From Candidatus Gastranaerophilales bacterium (GTDB taxonomy: Bacteria > Cyanobacteriota > Vampirovibrionia > Gastranaerophilales > Gastranaerophilaceae), in assembly GCA_947628355.1 (NCBI GenBank), contig CANQZO010000091.1, positions 1 to 7,707 on the forward strand: a stretch of 7,707 nt of DNA, given 5' to 3'. The stretch's first letter is position 1; each line of letters opens with the position of its first letter. The notes below the pieces were generated by a model. It saw only the letters and a program-made list of their open reading frames with translations, was not told the origin of the DNA and did no database searches. The position numbers and the translations under genes were made by a program. Positions 1 to 5,711 of the stretch are shown here, piece after piece.

Positions 1-902
1 CCGTACCAGCCCGAGTATATTACTTTTCCGGAGTTGGATGCTTTTATCGGTGTGCCCATTGGCACTGCATAATCTATTCCTGTGTGGAATATTTTTGATT
101 TGAAAATCGGATGTGTTCTCCAGCCGAAAGGTGATGAAATCCTGCCATGGACAGGAAGTATAAATCCGCTGCCTACAACAACTCCGCTGTTTTTTGTTGT
201 TTTTGAGATTAATGATGTTAATCTGTCCGATTCTCGTTTCAGTTGTCTTTCTGATTTCTCGTAAGCTCTTTTATCCTTTTGGATTTTTTCAAGCATTACT
301 TTGTTTTGGTTAATTGTTGTTTTTATATTGGCATTTTCTTTATCTATTGTTTTTATTATGCTTGAAAGTTGTATTTTTTCACGTTCCAAATCTCTTTTCA
401 AATATGCTATCTGCCTTGCTTCTTTTTGCAGATTGCTCATTTTTTCTTTATCTGATTGAATTATAAGGTTTTGATAGTATATTCTGTCTAAAAATTGGCT
501 TATACTGTTAGTTGTTAACAATAATTCAAGCACCATTGTATGATTTGTTTTGTATATTCTTCTTAATCGTTCAGCGGTTTTCTTTTGTCTGACGTTGTAT
601 TGTTTTAAATAGATATCAAGCTCGCTTTGAAGATTTTTTATATTTTTTTGTTTCTTTACATACTGTTCTTGTGAGGCTTTTAATTCCTTTTCATTTCTTT
701 CCAGCTTTTGCTGATTTTTACTGAGTTTATTTGATACTTGCCATTCCTGTTTCTTTAAAATATTTATCTTGTTTCTGATTTGTTTTCTTTGAACTTCAAC
801 CTGTTTTTTTTGCTGCAGATTATCGGCATAACAATTACTTGTCATTACGGCAGTAATGATAAATACAAATAATAATGCTGCTAATCTTTTCAACTTCAAC
901 AT
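1..902 (-). CDS. EnvC-like secreted coiled-coil M23 peptidase / murein hydrolase activator (3' end beyond window)
   Basis: I translated this frame by hand from the ATG at 902-900 to the window edge: 300 codons with no stop. Residues 1-26 look like a type I signal peptide: basic start (KLKR), hydrophobic core, and cleavage probably after Cys-Tyr-Ala26. Residues about 30-235 are rich in K, E, Q, L and I and read as a long coiled coil, as in EnvC/NlpD-type amidase activators. From about 245 a peptidase M23 (LytM) domain begins, with SSPFGWRTHP followed by HTGID; His273 and Asp277 match the first two zinc ligands of the family. The third ligand (HxH motif) would lie past the edge, so I cannot tell an active endopeptidase from a degenerate EnvC-type activator. 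It should act in the periplasm or cell wall during septal peptidoglycan splitting. The ribosome site is weak (GGA 8 nt before ATG). The gene starts 13 bp after the stop of a 32-codon membrane ORF, so translation may be coupled. Confidence 0.88.
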   Translation of the reverse strand, partial: MLKLKRLAALLFVFIITAVMTSNCYADNLQQKKQVEVQRKQIRNKINILKKQEWQVSNKLSKNQQKLERNEKELKASQEQYVKKQKNIKNLQSELDIYLKQYNVRQKKTAERLRRIYKTNHTMVLELLLTTNSISQFLDRIYYQNLIIQSDKEKMSNLQKEARQIAYLKRDLEREKIQLSSIIKTIDKENANIKTTINQNKVMLEKIQKDKRAYEKSERQLKRESDRLTSLISKTTKNSGVVVGSGFILPVHGRISSPFGWRTHPIFKSKIFHTGIDYAVPMGTPIKASNSGKVIYSGWY

Positions 903-915
903 TGTTTATTCCGTT

Positions 916-1014
916 TTACCTGACCATGAAAAACATTATGCTGAATGTCCAAAGTAAAAAACATAGTGTTATCACTGATATTATTAGTCTTCTGTTTTTT
1001 CTGAAAAATTCCAT
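916..1014 (-). CDS. small single-pass membrane protein, 32 aa, upstream of the EnvC-like gene
   Basis: This short frame runs from the ATG at 1014-1012 to the TAA at 918-916. It encodes a basic head (MEFFRKNRR) followed by about 20 hydrophobic residues (from Leu10, including CFLLWTFSIMFF) and a C-terminal Val-Arg. That is the layout of a small inner-membrane protein, probably N-terminus inside by the positive-inside rule. A GGGGA ribosome-site-like run ends 6 nt before the ATG, and a good promoter candidate lies about 30 bp further upstream. The start of the M23 gene is only 13 bp after the stop, so the two are probably one transcript and this could be a partner or leader of the murein hydrolase. 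I recognise no family. It could instead be the remnant N-terminal anchor of a longer protein, but I saw no continuation in another frame before the next gene starts. Confidence 0.5.
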   Translation of the reverse strand: MEFFRKNRRLIISVITLCFLLWTFSIMFFMVR

Positions 1015-1042
1015 AGTATATCCCCAATAGTATTACTACTTT

Positions 1043-1071
1043 ATTATAATTTTACTCTAAAAATCAAACAA
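1043..1071 (-). promoter_or_regulatory. candidate sigma70-type promoter for the small membrane ORF and EnvC-like gene
   Basis: On the minus strand, TTGTTT (1071-1066) and a perfect TATAAT (1048-1043) are separated by 17 nt, the optimal spacing. Transcription would begin near 1036, giving a leader of about 20 nt before the ATG at 1014 with GGGGA inside it. The element lies in the 84-bp gap after the cyclo-ligase stop, and no other gene would use it. The base composition is very AT-rich, so chance matches occur. Confidence 0.5.
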
Positions 1072-1098
1072 GACAAATATATTAACCTTTTTTTTACA

Positions 1099-1626
1099 TT
1101 ATATTTTATATATTTTTTCATCGGTTACTATATAGTCGGCTTTTTCATCGTATTCGTTCGGATATACGCTGTTGTATATTAATTCTTCGTATTCTAATAT
1201 TACTTTTACGGGATTATGCTTTAATGTTTTTAAAAATCTGTCATAATAACCTTTTCCGTATCCTATTCTGTAACCCGATTTATCTGCGCACAGCGCTGGC
1301 ATGATTATCATATCTATTATTTCTAAATCTTTAATCGGGGGGTTAGCGGGTTCTTTTATTCCGTATTTGTTTTCTTTTAATTTATCACAATACGGGCAGA
1401 CTGTTATATTTTTACCCTCTATTTTTGGCAGGTGCCAATTTTTTGTTTTGTCGGAAAAATAGTCGGTTGTCTTAACTTCACTCCCGAAAGAGCAGTAGCA
1501 TAATATATTTTTTGCTTCTTTAAATTCTTTGAGTTTATATAAGTTATTTTTTATTGCAATTGATTTTTCAGAGCAATTTATTTTTGCTCTTAATTCTTTT
1601 GCTGTTTTTCTAAGTTCATTTTTCAT
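1099..1626 (-). CDS. 5-formyltetrahydrofolate cyclo-ligase family protein
   Basis: This 175-residue cytosolic enzyme should convert 5-formyl-THF to 5,10-methenyl-THF with ATP, recycling a folate by-product that inhibits one-carbon enzymes. The family (E. coli YgfA/Fau, B. subtilis YqgN, human MTHFS) is usually 180-200 residues, so the length is near complete. Diagnostic features are the basic N-terminus (KNELRK..KELR), the YGIKEP segment at 88-93, the hydrophobic MIIMPALC at 106-113, and the signature RIGYGKGYYDRFL at 120-132. The Gly/Tyr/Lys-rich loop is the nucleotide and folate site in the family. The start chosen is the ATG at 1626-1624. I see no Shine-Dalgarno sequence before it, and a strong terminator ends only 17 bp upstream, so its transcript may be nearly leaderless or come from read-through of the phosphorylase gene. 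A run Cys-Pro-Tyr-Cys at 77-80 is unusual but may be chance. Confidence 0.9.
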   Translation of the reverse strand: MKNELRKTAKELRAKINCSEKSIAIKNNLYKLKEFKEAKNILCYCSFGSEVKTTDYFSDKTKNWHLPKIEGKNITVCPYCDKLKENKYGIKEPANPPIKDLEIIDMIIMPALCADKSGYRIGYGKGYYDRFLKTLKHNPVKVILEYEELIYNSVYPNEYDEKADYIVTDEKIYKI

Positions 1627-1643
1627 AATTACATTTAATCATA

Positions 1644-1674
1644 AAAAAAGAGGACTAAATTAGTCCTCTTTTTT
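1644..1674 (-). terminator. rho-independent terminator after the GT35 phosphorylase gene (symmetrical, could act both ways)
   Basis: A perfect inverted repeat pairs 1644-1657 with 1661-1674 (14 bp, loop of 3 nt at 1658-1660). The core is 8 bp (gaggacta/tagtcctc) flanked by six A-T pairs, so each strand ends in a run of at least six T. It lies 14 bp after the phosphorylase stop. No plus-strand gene reaches it, so the useful direction is minus. Confidence 0.88.
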
Positions 1675-1687
1675 ATATATTGATTTT

Positions 1688-3376
1688 TTATTTAATGTTT
1701 GAAAATGTCCAAGCGTCAGTTGCGGGAGCTGTTGCTGCTTGATAATCCTGCCCGGATACACCGCCCTCGTCACTTCCATGAGCTATCGGTTTATACAATC
1801 TGTTATAGTATTCGATAACCATTCTGTCAGAGTTAAAGTAAGATTCAGCAGTTCTTATTGCCTGTCTCATCATTATTGCCCACTTTGTTTTGTCGTTATA
1901 GTATGTAGGAATAATTTGATTTTCAATTATATCCATCATACATTCGTAATCTTTTCTGTGTCTTTCTTCCCAAGGAATGTTATCATCTAAGCCCGGATAT
2001 TCAATTGTATAGCCGTTAATTCCGGGGAATGTACCTTCTACGGTCCAGCCGTCAAATGTTGATAAATGGAGAGCTCCGTTAGCATTTGCGCTCATACCTG
2101 ATGTTCCTGATGCTTCAAACGGTCTTAACGGTGTATTTAACCAGATATCTGATGCTCTTTTTAATTTACCGCTTAAGTCAAGTTCGTATCCTGTTAATAC
2201 AACAACATTTTTCATTGAATAAGAACTTCTTAAGATTTTATTAAACATTTCCTTGCCGATAACATCATCGGGGTGGAATTTACCAGCAAAGATTAACTGA
2301 ACTTTATTTTCGTTTAAGAGTTTTAATATTCTGTTTTCATCCATGAATATTAACCAAGCACGTTTATAATCGGCAAATCTTCTTGCCCAGGTTATTGTTA
2401 AAACATTCGGATCTAATCTTTTACCTACGGTATTTGCGATAAATTCAAATACTTCTTTTTTCATTTCCTTTTTAGCTTCTAACAGGGCTTCAAGGTTATC
2501 TGTTTTCATTCTGTCATCTTGCCAGTAATGAAGATTAACGGCATTAGTAATAGCTCTAATAGGACATCTACCCTCAACCCAGTTCCACATTTTATTAGAA
2601 ACTAAGCCGTGGAGCTGAGATACTGCATTAGCCAGCCTTGACATTCTTAATGCTGCAACTGTTAAAGAGAATTGCTCTCCGCCTAACTGAACCGCTTCTT
2701 CTCTGCTTCTTCCGGCAAAAAATCCGCCTTTTAATAAGTTATCTACCCAGTGTACTTCATTACCTGCAGCTACAGGAGTGTGAGTTGTAAATACAACTTT
2801 TTCTCTTACTTTAGCCAAATCACCGTTATATTGACTTAATAATTCAAAAGCGGCAGGAAGTGCATGACCTTCATTTAAGTGAACGCAATCATATTTGTAG
2901 CCTATTTTATCAAGAAGTCTTATACCTGCAATACCAAGTACGGTTTCTTGCGCTATTCTTATTTTTTCGTTCCCGTCATAAAGTTTATGCGAAATTGATT
3001 TAGCCCAGTCTGAATTTCCCTCAATATCAGTTGTTAAGAAATAAACAGGGCATGTATCAAATATTCCCGGGTCTAACTTGTATGCTTTTACTTTTACTTT
3101 TTCACCGTATATTTCAACTTCTACAGATTCATTTATATCGGTTAAAAAGTCATAGTGTTTTCTGATATATGCAACTTCAACATTGCCGTCATGGTCAATT
3201 CTTTGGTTGTAGTATCCGTATGACCATAACATTGTCACACCTACCATAGGCATTTGCAGGTATCCTGCGGATAGCATGTGCGACCCTGCTAAAAATCCCA
3301 ATCCGCCTGAATATGTTGCTATTGATTGGTCAATTGCTATTTCCATTGAGAAATATGCTACGTTTGGTAATCCCAT
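1688..3376 (-). CDS. glgP: short-form alpha-glucan (glycogen/maltodextrin) phosphorylase, GT35 family, with Ser at the PLP-lysine position
   Basis: The protein has 562 residues and belongs to the short alpha-glucan phosphorylase group, which phosphorolyses alpha-1,4-glucans to glucose 1-phosphate in the cytosol. Visible landmarks, in order: N-terminal YFSMEIAI and YSGGLGFLAG (8-31), HLNEGHALPAAFE (166-178), TTHTPVAAGNE (198-207), ARRFADYKRA (331-340, phosphate-site region), FAGKFHPDD (363-371), VLTGYELDL (393-401), WLNTPLRPFEASGTSGM (412-428) and LSTFDGW (438-444). In characterised family members EASGT-x-x-M is followed directly by the lysine that binds pyridoxal phosphate; here that residue is Ser429, encoded AGC at 2092-2090. 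The protein may therefore be PLP-free, inactive, or chemically altered. The C-terminus after about 535 is a low-complexity tail rich in Gly, Ala, Thr and Ser. The start is supported by AAAGGAG ending 7 nt before the ATG. It is monocistronic by appearance: own promoter candidate, strong terminator. Family assignment is firm; the activity is not. Confidence 0.92.
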   Translation of the reverse strand: MGLPNVAYFSMEIAIDQSIATYSGGLGFLAGSHMLSAGYLQMPMVGVTMLWSYGYYNQRIDHDGNVEVAYIRKHYDFLTDINESVEVEIYGEKVKVKAYKLDPGIFDTCPVYFLTTDIEGNSDWAKSISHKLYDGNEKIRIAQETVLGIAGIRLLDKIGYKYDCVHLNEGHALPAAFELLSQYNGDLAKVREKVVFTTHTPVAAGNEVHWVDNLLKGGFFAGRSREEAVQLGGEQFSLTVAALRMSRLANAVSQLHGLVSNKMWNWVEGRCPIRAITNAVNLHYWQDDRMKTDNLEALLEAKKEMKKEVFEFIANTVGKRLDPNVLTITWARRFADYKRAWLIFMDENRILKLLNENKVQLIFAGKFHPDDVIGKEMFNKILRSSYSMKNVVVLTGYELDLSGKLKRASDIWLNTPLRPFEASGTSGMSANANGALHLSTFDGWTVEGTFPGINGYTIEYPGLDDNIPWEERHRKDYECMMDIIENQIIPTYYNDKTKWAIMMRQAIRTAESYFNSDRMVIEYYNRLYKPIAHGSDEGGVSGQDYQAATAPATDAWTFSNIK

Positions 3377-3432
3377 TGGGTACTCCTTTTATAATCTGAA
3401 CATTGTCTAATCTATCGTCTAGTATCTATACT

Positions 3433-3461
3433 TTTATATCAACAAGATAACAAAAAAGCAA
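3433..3461 (-). promoter_or_regulatory. candidate sigma70-type promoter for the GT35 phosphorylase gene
   Basis: On the minus strand TTGCTT (3461-3456) and TATAAA (3438-3433) are 17 nt apart. The predicted start near 3426 leaves a leader of about 50 nt that ends with the strong AAAGGAG ribosome site before the ATG at 3376. I saw no operator-like palindrome next to it. Confidence 0.42.
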
Positions 3462-3518
3462 ATTTTTCTCTACTGTTTTATTTTTTTATTTACACTTTGA
3501 CTTAAATTGCTTGATATA

Positions 3519-4058
3519 TTAGTAATTTTTAGATTTTTCAAAGAAGTAGCTTTTCGGATGTGCGCAGACGGGACATGTTTCAACTGCTGCATTTCCTTTG
3601 TATGAATAACCGCAATTCGCGCATTCCCAAACAATTTCTTCTTCTTTTTGGAATACCGTATTACCTTTTATATTTTGTAAGAGCTTTCTGTATCTGTCTT
3701 CATGGTCTTTTTCTATTTGAGCAACTTTTTCAAAAAGGAAAGCAATTTCGTTAAAACCTTCTTCTCTTGCTTCTTTCGCAAATTGAGCGTACATTTGAGT
3801 CCACTCATAATTTTCGCCGTTTGCGGCATCTTCCAAATTTTCTATAGTAGAAGCTACTTTTCCGCCATGAAGAAGTTTAAACCAGATTTTTGCATGCTCT
3901 TTTTCATTATTTGCCGTTTCTTCAAATATTTTGCTTATTTGAACATATCCGTCTTTTTTGGCTTGGGCGCTGTAGTATGTATATTTATTTCTTGCCTGTG
4001 ATTCGCCCGCAAATGCTTCCATTAAGTTCTTTTCTGTTTTTGAACCTTTTAATTCCAT
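3519..4058 (-). CDS. rbr: rubrerythrin
   Basis: This 179-residue cytosolic protein is a classic rubrerythrin, a non-haem iron peroxidase that detoxifies hydrogen peroxide in anaerobes using electrons passed on from rubredoxin or similar donors. Residues 1-135 form the ferritin-like di-iron four-helix domain: the FAGESQARNKY motif (16-26) carries Glu19, NEKEHAK (51-57) gives Glu52 and His55, FAKEAREEGF (93-102) gives Glu96 and Glu99, and IEKDHEDRY (115-123) gives Glu116 and His119. Residues 140-172 form the C-terminal rubredoxin-like FeS4 domain with paired CxxC motifs, Cys146/149 and Cys162/165. Domain order and length match the standard form, so the protein is complete. AAGGAG ends 6 nt before the ATG. 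The gene stands alone between two gaps, with a promoter candidate and a palindrome upstream, so peroxide- or oxygen-responsive control is plausible but not shown. Confidence 0.97.
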   Translation of the reverse strand: MELKGSKTEKNLMEAFAGESQARNKYTYYSAQAKKDGYVQISKIFEETANNEKEHAKIWFKLLHGGKVASTIENLEDAANGENYEWTQMYAQFAKEAREEGFNEIAFLFEKVAQIEKDHEDRYRKLLQNIKGNTVFQKEEEIVWECANCGYSYKGNAAVETCPVCAHPKSYFFEKSKNY

Positions 4059-4081
4059 ACTTTTCTCCTTTTTAATTTAAT

Positions 4082-4097
4082 ATGTAAATTATTACAT
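4082..4097. promoter_or_regulatory. palindrome ATGTAA-N4-TTACAT in the rubrerythrin leader (possible operator)
   Basis: A perfect 6-bp inverted repeat with a 4-nt spacer (ATTA) lies 24-39 nt before the rubrerythrin start and downstream of its best promoter candidate. The 6-4-6 layout resembles binding sites of CRP/FNR-type dimers in shape only; the half-site differs from the E. coli CRP and FNR consensus, and it is not a 7-1-7 PerR box. Because the sequence is very AT-rich, it may be chance. Confidence 0.28.
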
Positions 4098-4154
4098 TAA
4101 AATCATAAGTGCAGGACTTAATAAATATGTTTTTGAGTTTAATTTTAACATACT

Positions 4155-4183
4155 CTTATAAATTTTACATAAACAGATTTCAA
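4155..4183 (-). promoter_or_regulatory. candidate sigma70-type promoter for rubrerythrin
   Basis: On the minus strand TTGAAA (4183-4178) and TATAAG (4160-4155), each 5 of 6 matches to consensus, are separated by exactly 17 nt. The leader would be about 90 nt long and would contain the 4082-4097 palindrome, which suits a roadblock or repressor site. Confidence 0.45.
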
Positions 4184-4201
4184 ATTCTATTTGCTCATCA
4201 A

Positions 4202-4237
4202 AATAACAGGTAATGATATAACTCACAACCTGTTATT
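4202..4237 (-). terminator. probable terminator hairpin after the 401-aa repeat protein
   Basis: AATAACAGGT (4202-4211) and ACCTGTTATT (4228-4237) form a perfect 10-bp stem with a 16-nt loop. On the minus strand the stem ends in TTATT followed by TTGATG, a short U-rich tail. It lies 68 bp after the stop codon of the 401-aa gene and upstream of the rubrerythrin promoter candidate, the expected place for a terminator. The long loop and short tail make it weaker than the one at 1644-1674. Confidence 0.4.
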
Positions 4238-4304
4238 CTGTAAAATATTAATATAGAAATCTAAAGTCGTTTAAGCATCGTCAAAATGTAATATTTTTTA
4301 CATC

Positions 4305-5510
4305 TTAGTTTTTCCAGCCATTAAAGAAAAATGACTTAGCAGCTTTCTCGGTTCCATCGGCTAATAGTTTATAATTTTTATAAAATTCAGTAAATTTCCC
4401 ATTTTTAAAGGAAAACATTTTAGCAGCTTCCTTTTGTCCGCCAACTGATTCTTTAATTCTTTTGCATATTTGAGATAATTTTCCATTCTCAAAGAAAAAT
4501 AATTTAGAAACTTCAGTCGTTCCGTCAGCTGATTCTTTAGTTCTTTTTTGTAATTGAGATAATTTCTCATCAACAAAGTCAAGTATTTTAGTAATTTTCG
4601 TTGTTCCGTCAGCTGATTCTTTAATTCCTTTTTCATAAATTAAATTCCCATCATCAAAAGTAAATTTTTTAGCAGTCACATTTGCTTTTTTGGGTGATGA
4701 TTTACAACCCTTTTGAAATTGAGATAATTTTCCATCTTTAAAGAAAAATAATTTATCAATTTTCGTTGTTCCGTTGGCAAAATCTTTCTCACCTGCATTA
4801 AATTGAGATAATTTTCCACCATTAAAGAATAACATTTTAGCAGCTTCCATTTTTGTTCCGTATGCAAATTCTTTAAAATTTTTAGCAAACTGAATTAATT
4901 TCCCATCTCTAAAGACAAAAACTTTAGCAGCTTCATATGCCCCATTAGCTAATTCTTTTAAATCTTTATATACATTAATATTGCTATTTTCTACGTAGTC
5001 AATAACATCTTTTAATCCGTTTTCTTTATATGTTTCAATACTGTTAATAATAACTTCATCATTATTTAATGTAAATAATGATTTTCTTTTTAAAATACCT
5101 TCTTGTAATTCTTCAAAAACTTTTTGTCCGTTTTCTTCTTTTATTTTTTCGGGACTTGATTCTAATGCTTTTTTTATTTTTAAAGTAGTTTCTTTTAACA
5201 GCTTTTGCGCATCGGCAAAAATTGTACTTGCTTCTTCACTTACTGCATTAGATTCCTTTAAAATATTCACAGCCTCATCTTGCATAGCAATACTTTCTTG
5301 TAAAATCTTTTTTGGTAAGGAAACTTTTTTATAAATTAACATACCTGCAATCCCGACAGCTGCCAAACCTGCTAAGGTAAGAGCTATTTTCTTTTTGTCT
5401 CCTTTAAATGATACTTTGTTTACTTTATCTGTCTTATTTTCTGTAGCCTGCGTTGTTGTGTTAACTTGTTTTACCTGCGGATTTGCAATATTAATATCCA
5501 GATAACTCAT
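4305..5510 (-). CDS. membrane-anchored 28-residue-repeat protein, second tandem copy (401 aa)
   Basis: I do not recognise a named family. Residues 1-40 are polar and contain the tag NKVSFKG (31-37); 41-60 form one hydrophobic segment flanked by lysines (KIALTLAG...MLIY), likely a membrane anchor. Residues 62-165 are charged and probably helical (alternating E/K with IL and AV pairs). From 195 to the end are seven full repeats of about 28 residues and one truncated unit, each shaped like AKxFxFxxGKLxQFxKxxKxxADGTxE. The F-x-F-turn-GKL pattern suggests short beta-hairpins, loosely like MORN-type repeats. There is no classical cleavable signal peptide. AAAGGAGG ends about 7 nt before the ATG. 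The first 169 residues match the neighbouring 353-aa copy at 147 positions without gaps, whereas the repeats differ strongly. Against that copy, this gene stops early: the TAA at 4307-4305 is followed in the same frame by codons for the shared tail KNITF and a TGA at 4283-4281. A surface or envelope role is inference. Confidence 0.85.
   Translation of the reverse strand: MSYLDINIANPQVKQVNTTTQATENKTDKVNKVSFKGDKKKIALTLAGLAAVGIAGMLIYKKVSLPKKILQESIAMQDEAVNILKESNAVSEEASTIFADAQKLLKETTLKIKKALESSPEKIKEENGQKVFEELQEGILKRKSLFTLNNDEVIINSIETYKENGLKDVIDYVENSNINVYKDLKELANGAYEAAKVFVFRDGKLIQFAKNFKEFAYGTKMEAAKMLFFNGGKLSQFNAGEKDFANGTTKIDKLFFFKDGKLSQFQKGCKSSPKKANVTAKKFTFDDGNLIYEKGIKESADGTTKITKILDFVDEKLSQLQKRTKESADGTTEVSKLFFFENGKLSQICKRIKESVGGQKEAAKMFSFKNGKFTEFYKNYKLLADGTEKAAKSFFFNGWKN
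4308..4928 (-). repeat. coding repeat array, about 84-bp units (seven full plus one partial) in the 401-aa protein
   Basis: Units start at residues 195, 224, 252, 280, 307, 335, 363 and 391 of the encoded protein; most are 28 residues, with single-residue gains or losses (27-29). Constant positions are Lys2, Phe4, Phe6, the Gly-Lys-Leu turn at 9-11, Gln13 and the Gly-Thr near 24-25. The third unit has lost the ADGT turn (SSPKKANVT instead), and the last stops after 11 residues. Confidence 0.85.
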
Positions 5511-5580
5511 AAATATCCTCCTTTGTTTTTTTCAAAAATTGAAAAAATTTTTATTGCTATAATTCGGTAAAAAAGTAAAC
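5511..5580 (-). promoter_or_regulatory. conserved leader of the 401-aa repeat protein
   Basis: This leader is shared with 6774-6840. Read on the minus strand it has GTTTACTTT, then TATAGCAATAAAAATTTTTTCAA, then a T/A-rich spacer and the ribosome site AAAGGAGG before ATATTT-ATG. I could not find a -35/-10 pair with proper spacing that both copies keep, so whether this holds a promoter, an A/T-rich enhancer of translation, or only recent-duplicate similarity is open. Confidence 0.35.
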
Positions 5581-5592
5581 TTATATTAAGTA

Positions 5593-5693
5593 TTAACTTA
5601 CAATTGCTATATTTTAAAGTAGTTCTTATCAAAATCAATTATTTGGGGACTTAATAAATTAAGTCCCATTTTTGCATGTATATATCCACTTGT
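5593..5693 (-). pseudogene. decayed 3' part of the small ORF that follows glmS
   Basis: Read on the minus strand from 5693, the codons give TSGYI...LNLLSPQIIDFDKNYFK, clearly related to TSEYI...LDVLSWAIVDCDKNYYK of the intact small ORF at 6858-7016. Three codons are missing in the middle, and a further 4-nt deletion after DKNYFK shifts the frame into a TAG; the nucleotide similarity continues to GTAAGTTAA at 5601-5593, matching GTAATTTAA of the intact copy. The first 15 or so codons are absent. It was evidently carried along when the repeat-protein gene was duplicated. Confidence 0.6.
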
Positions 5694-5711
5694 ATACCGG
5701 TTTAATCAGTA

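Noticed and set aside
82..264. Plus-strand open frame opposite the M23 gene
   Set aside because: The minus frame carries the signal peptide, coiled coil and HTGID motif; the plus frame shows nothing.
829..833. Lipoprotein signal at Cys24 of the EnvC-like protein
   Set aside because: The residues before it (Met-Thr-Ser-Asn) do not fit a lipobox; a type I cleavage after Cys-Tyr-Ala26 fits better.
1739..1990. Plus-strand open frame opposite the end of the phosphorylase
   Set aside because: Antisense shadow of a well-supported gene, with no ribosome site and no recognisable product.
3560..4075. Plus-strand open frames opposite rubrerythrin
   Set aside because: They are antisense to a firmly identified gene, with Phe/Leu-rich products typical of the complement of Lys/Glu-rich coding sequence.
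4084..4095. NtcA box (GTA-N8-TAC) upstream of rubrerythrin, given the possible cyanobacterial relation
   Set aside because: The spacing between GTA and TAC is 6, not 8.
4361..4888. Two further open minus-strand frames (4361-4636 and 4676-4888) inside the 401-aa gene
   Set aside because: They are shifted-frame readings of the 84-bp repeats. Because the unit length is a multiple of three, an alternative frame stays open through several units. They have no ribosome sites and are absent as a continuous frame in the paralogue.
5646..5667. Perfect 9-bp hairpin (gggacttaa/ttaagtccc) after the 353-aa gene as a terminator
   Set aside because: The T-run follows it only on the plus strand, where no gene ends. 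On the minus strand it is followed by CAAATAATTG. It also lies inside the decayed small ORF, so it is probably incidental.
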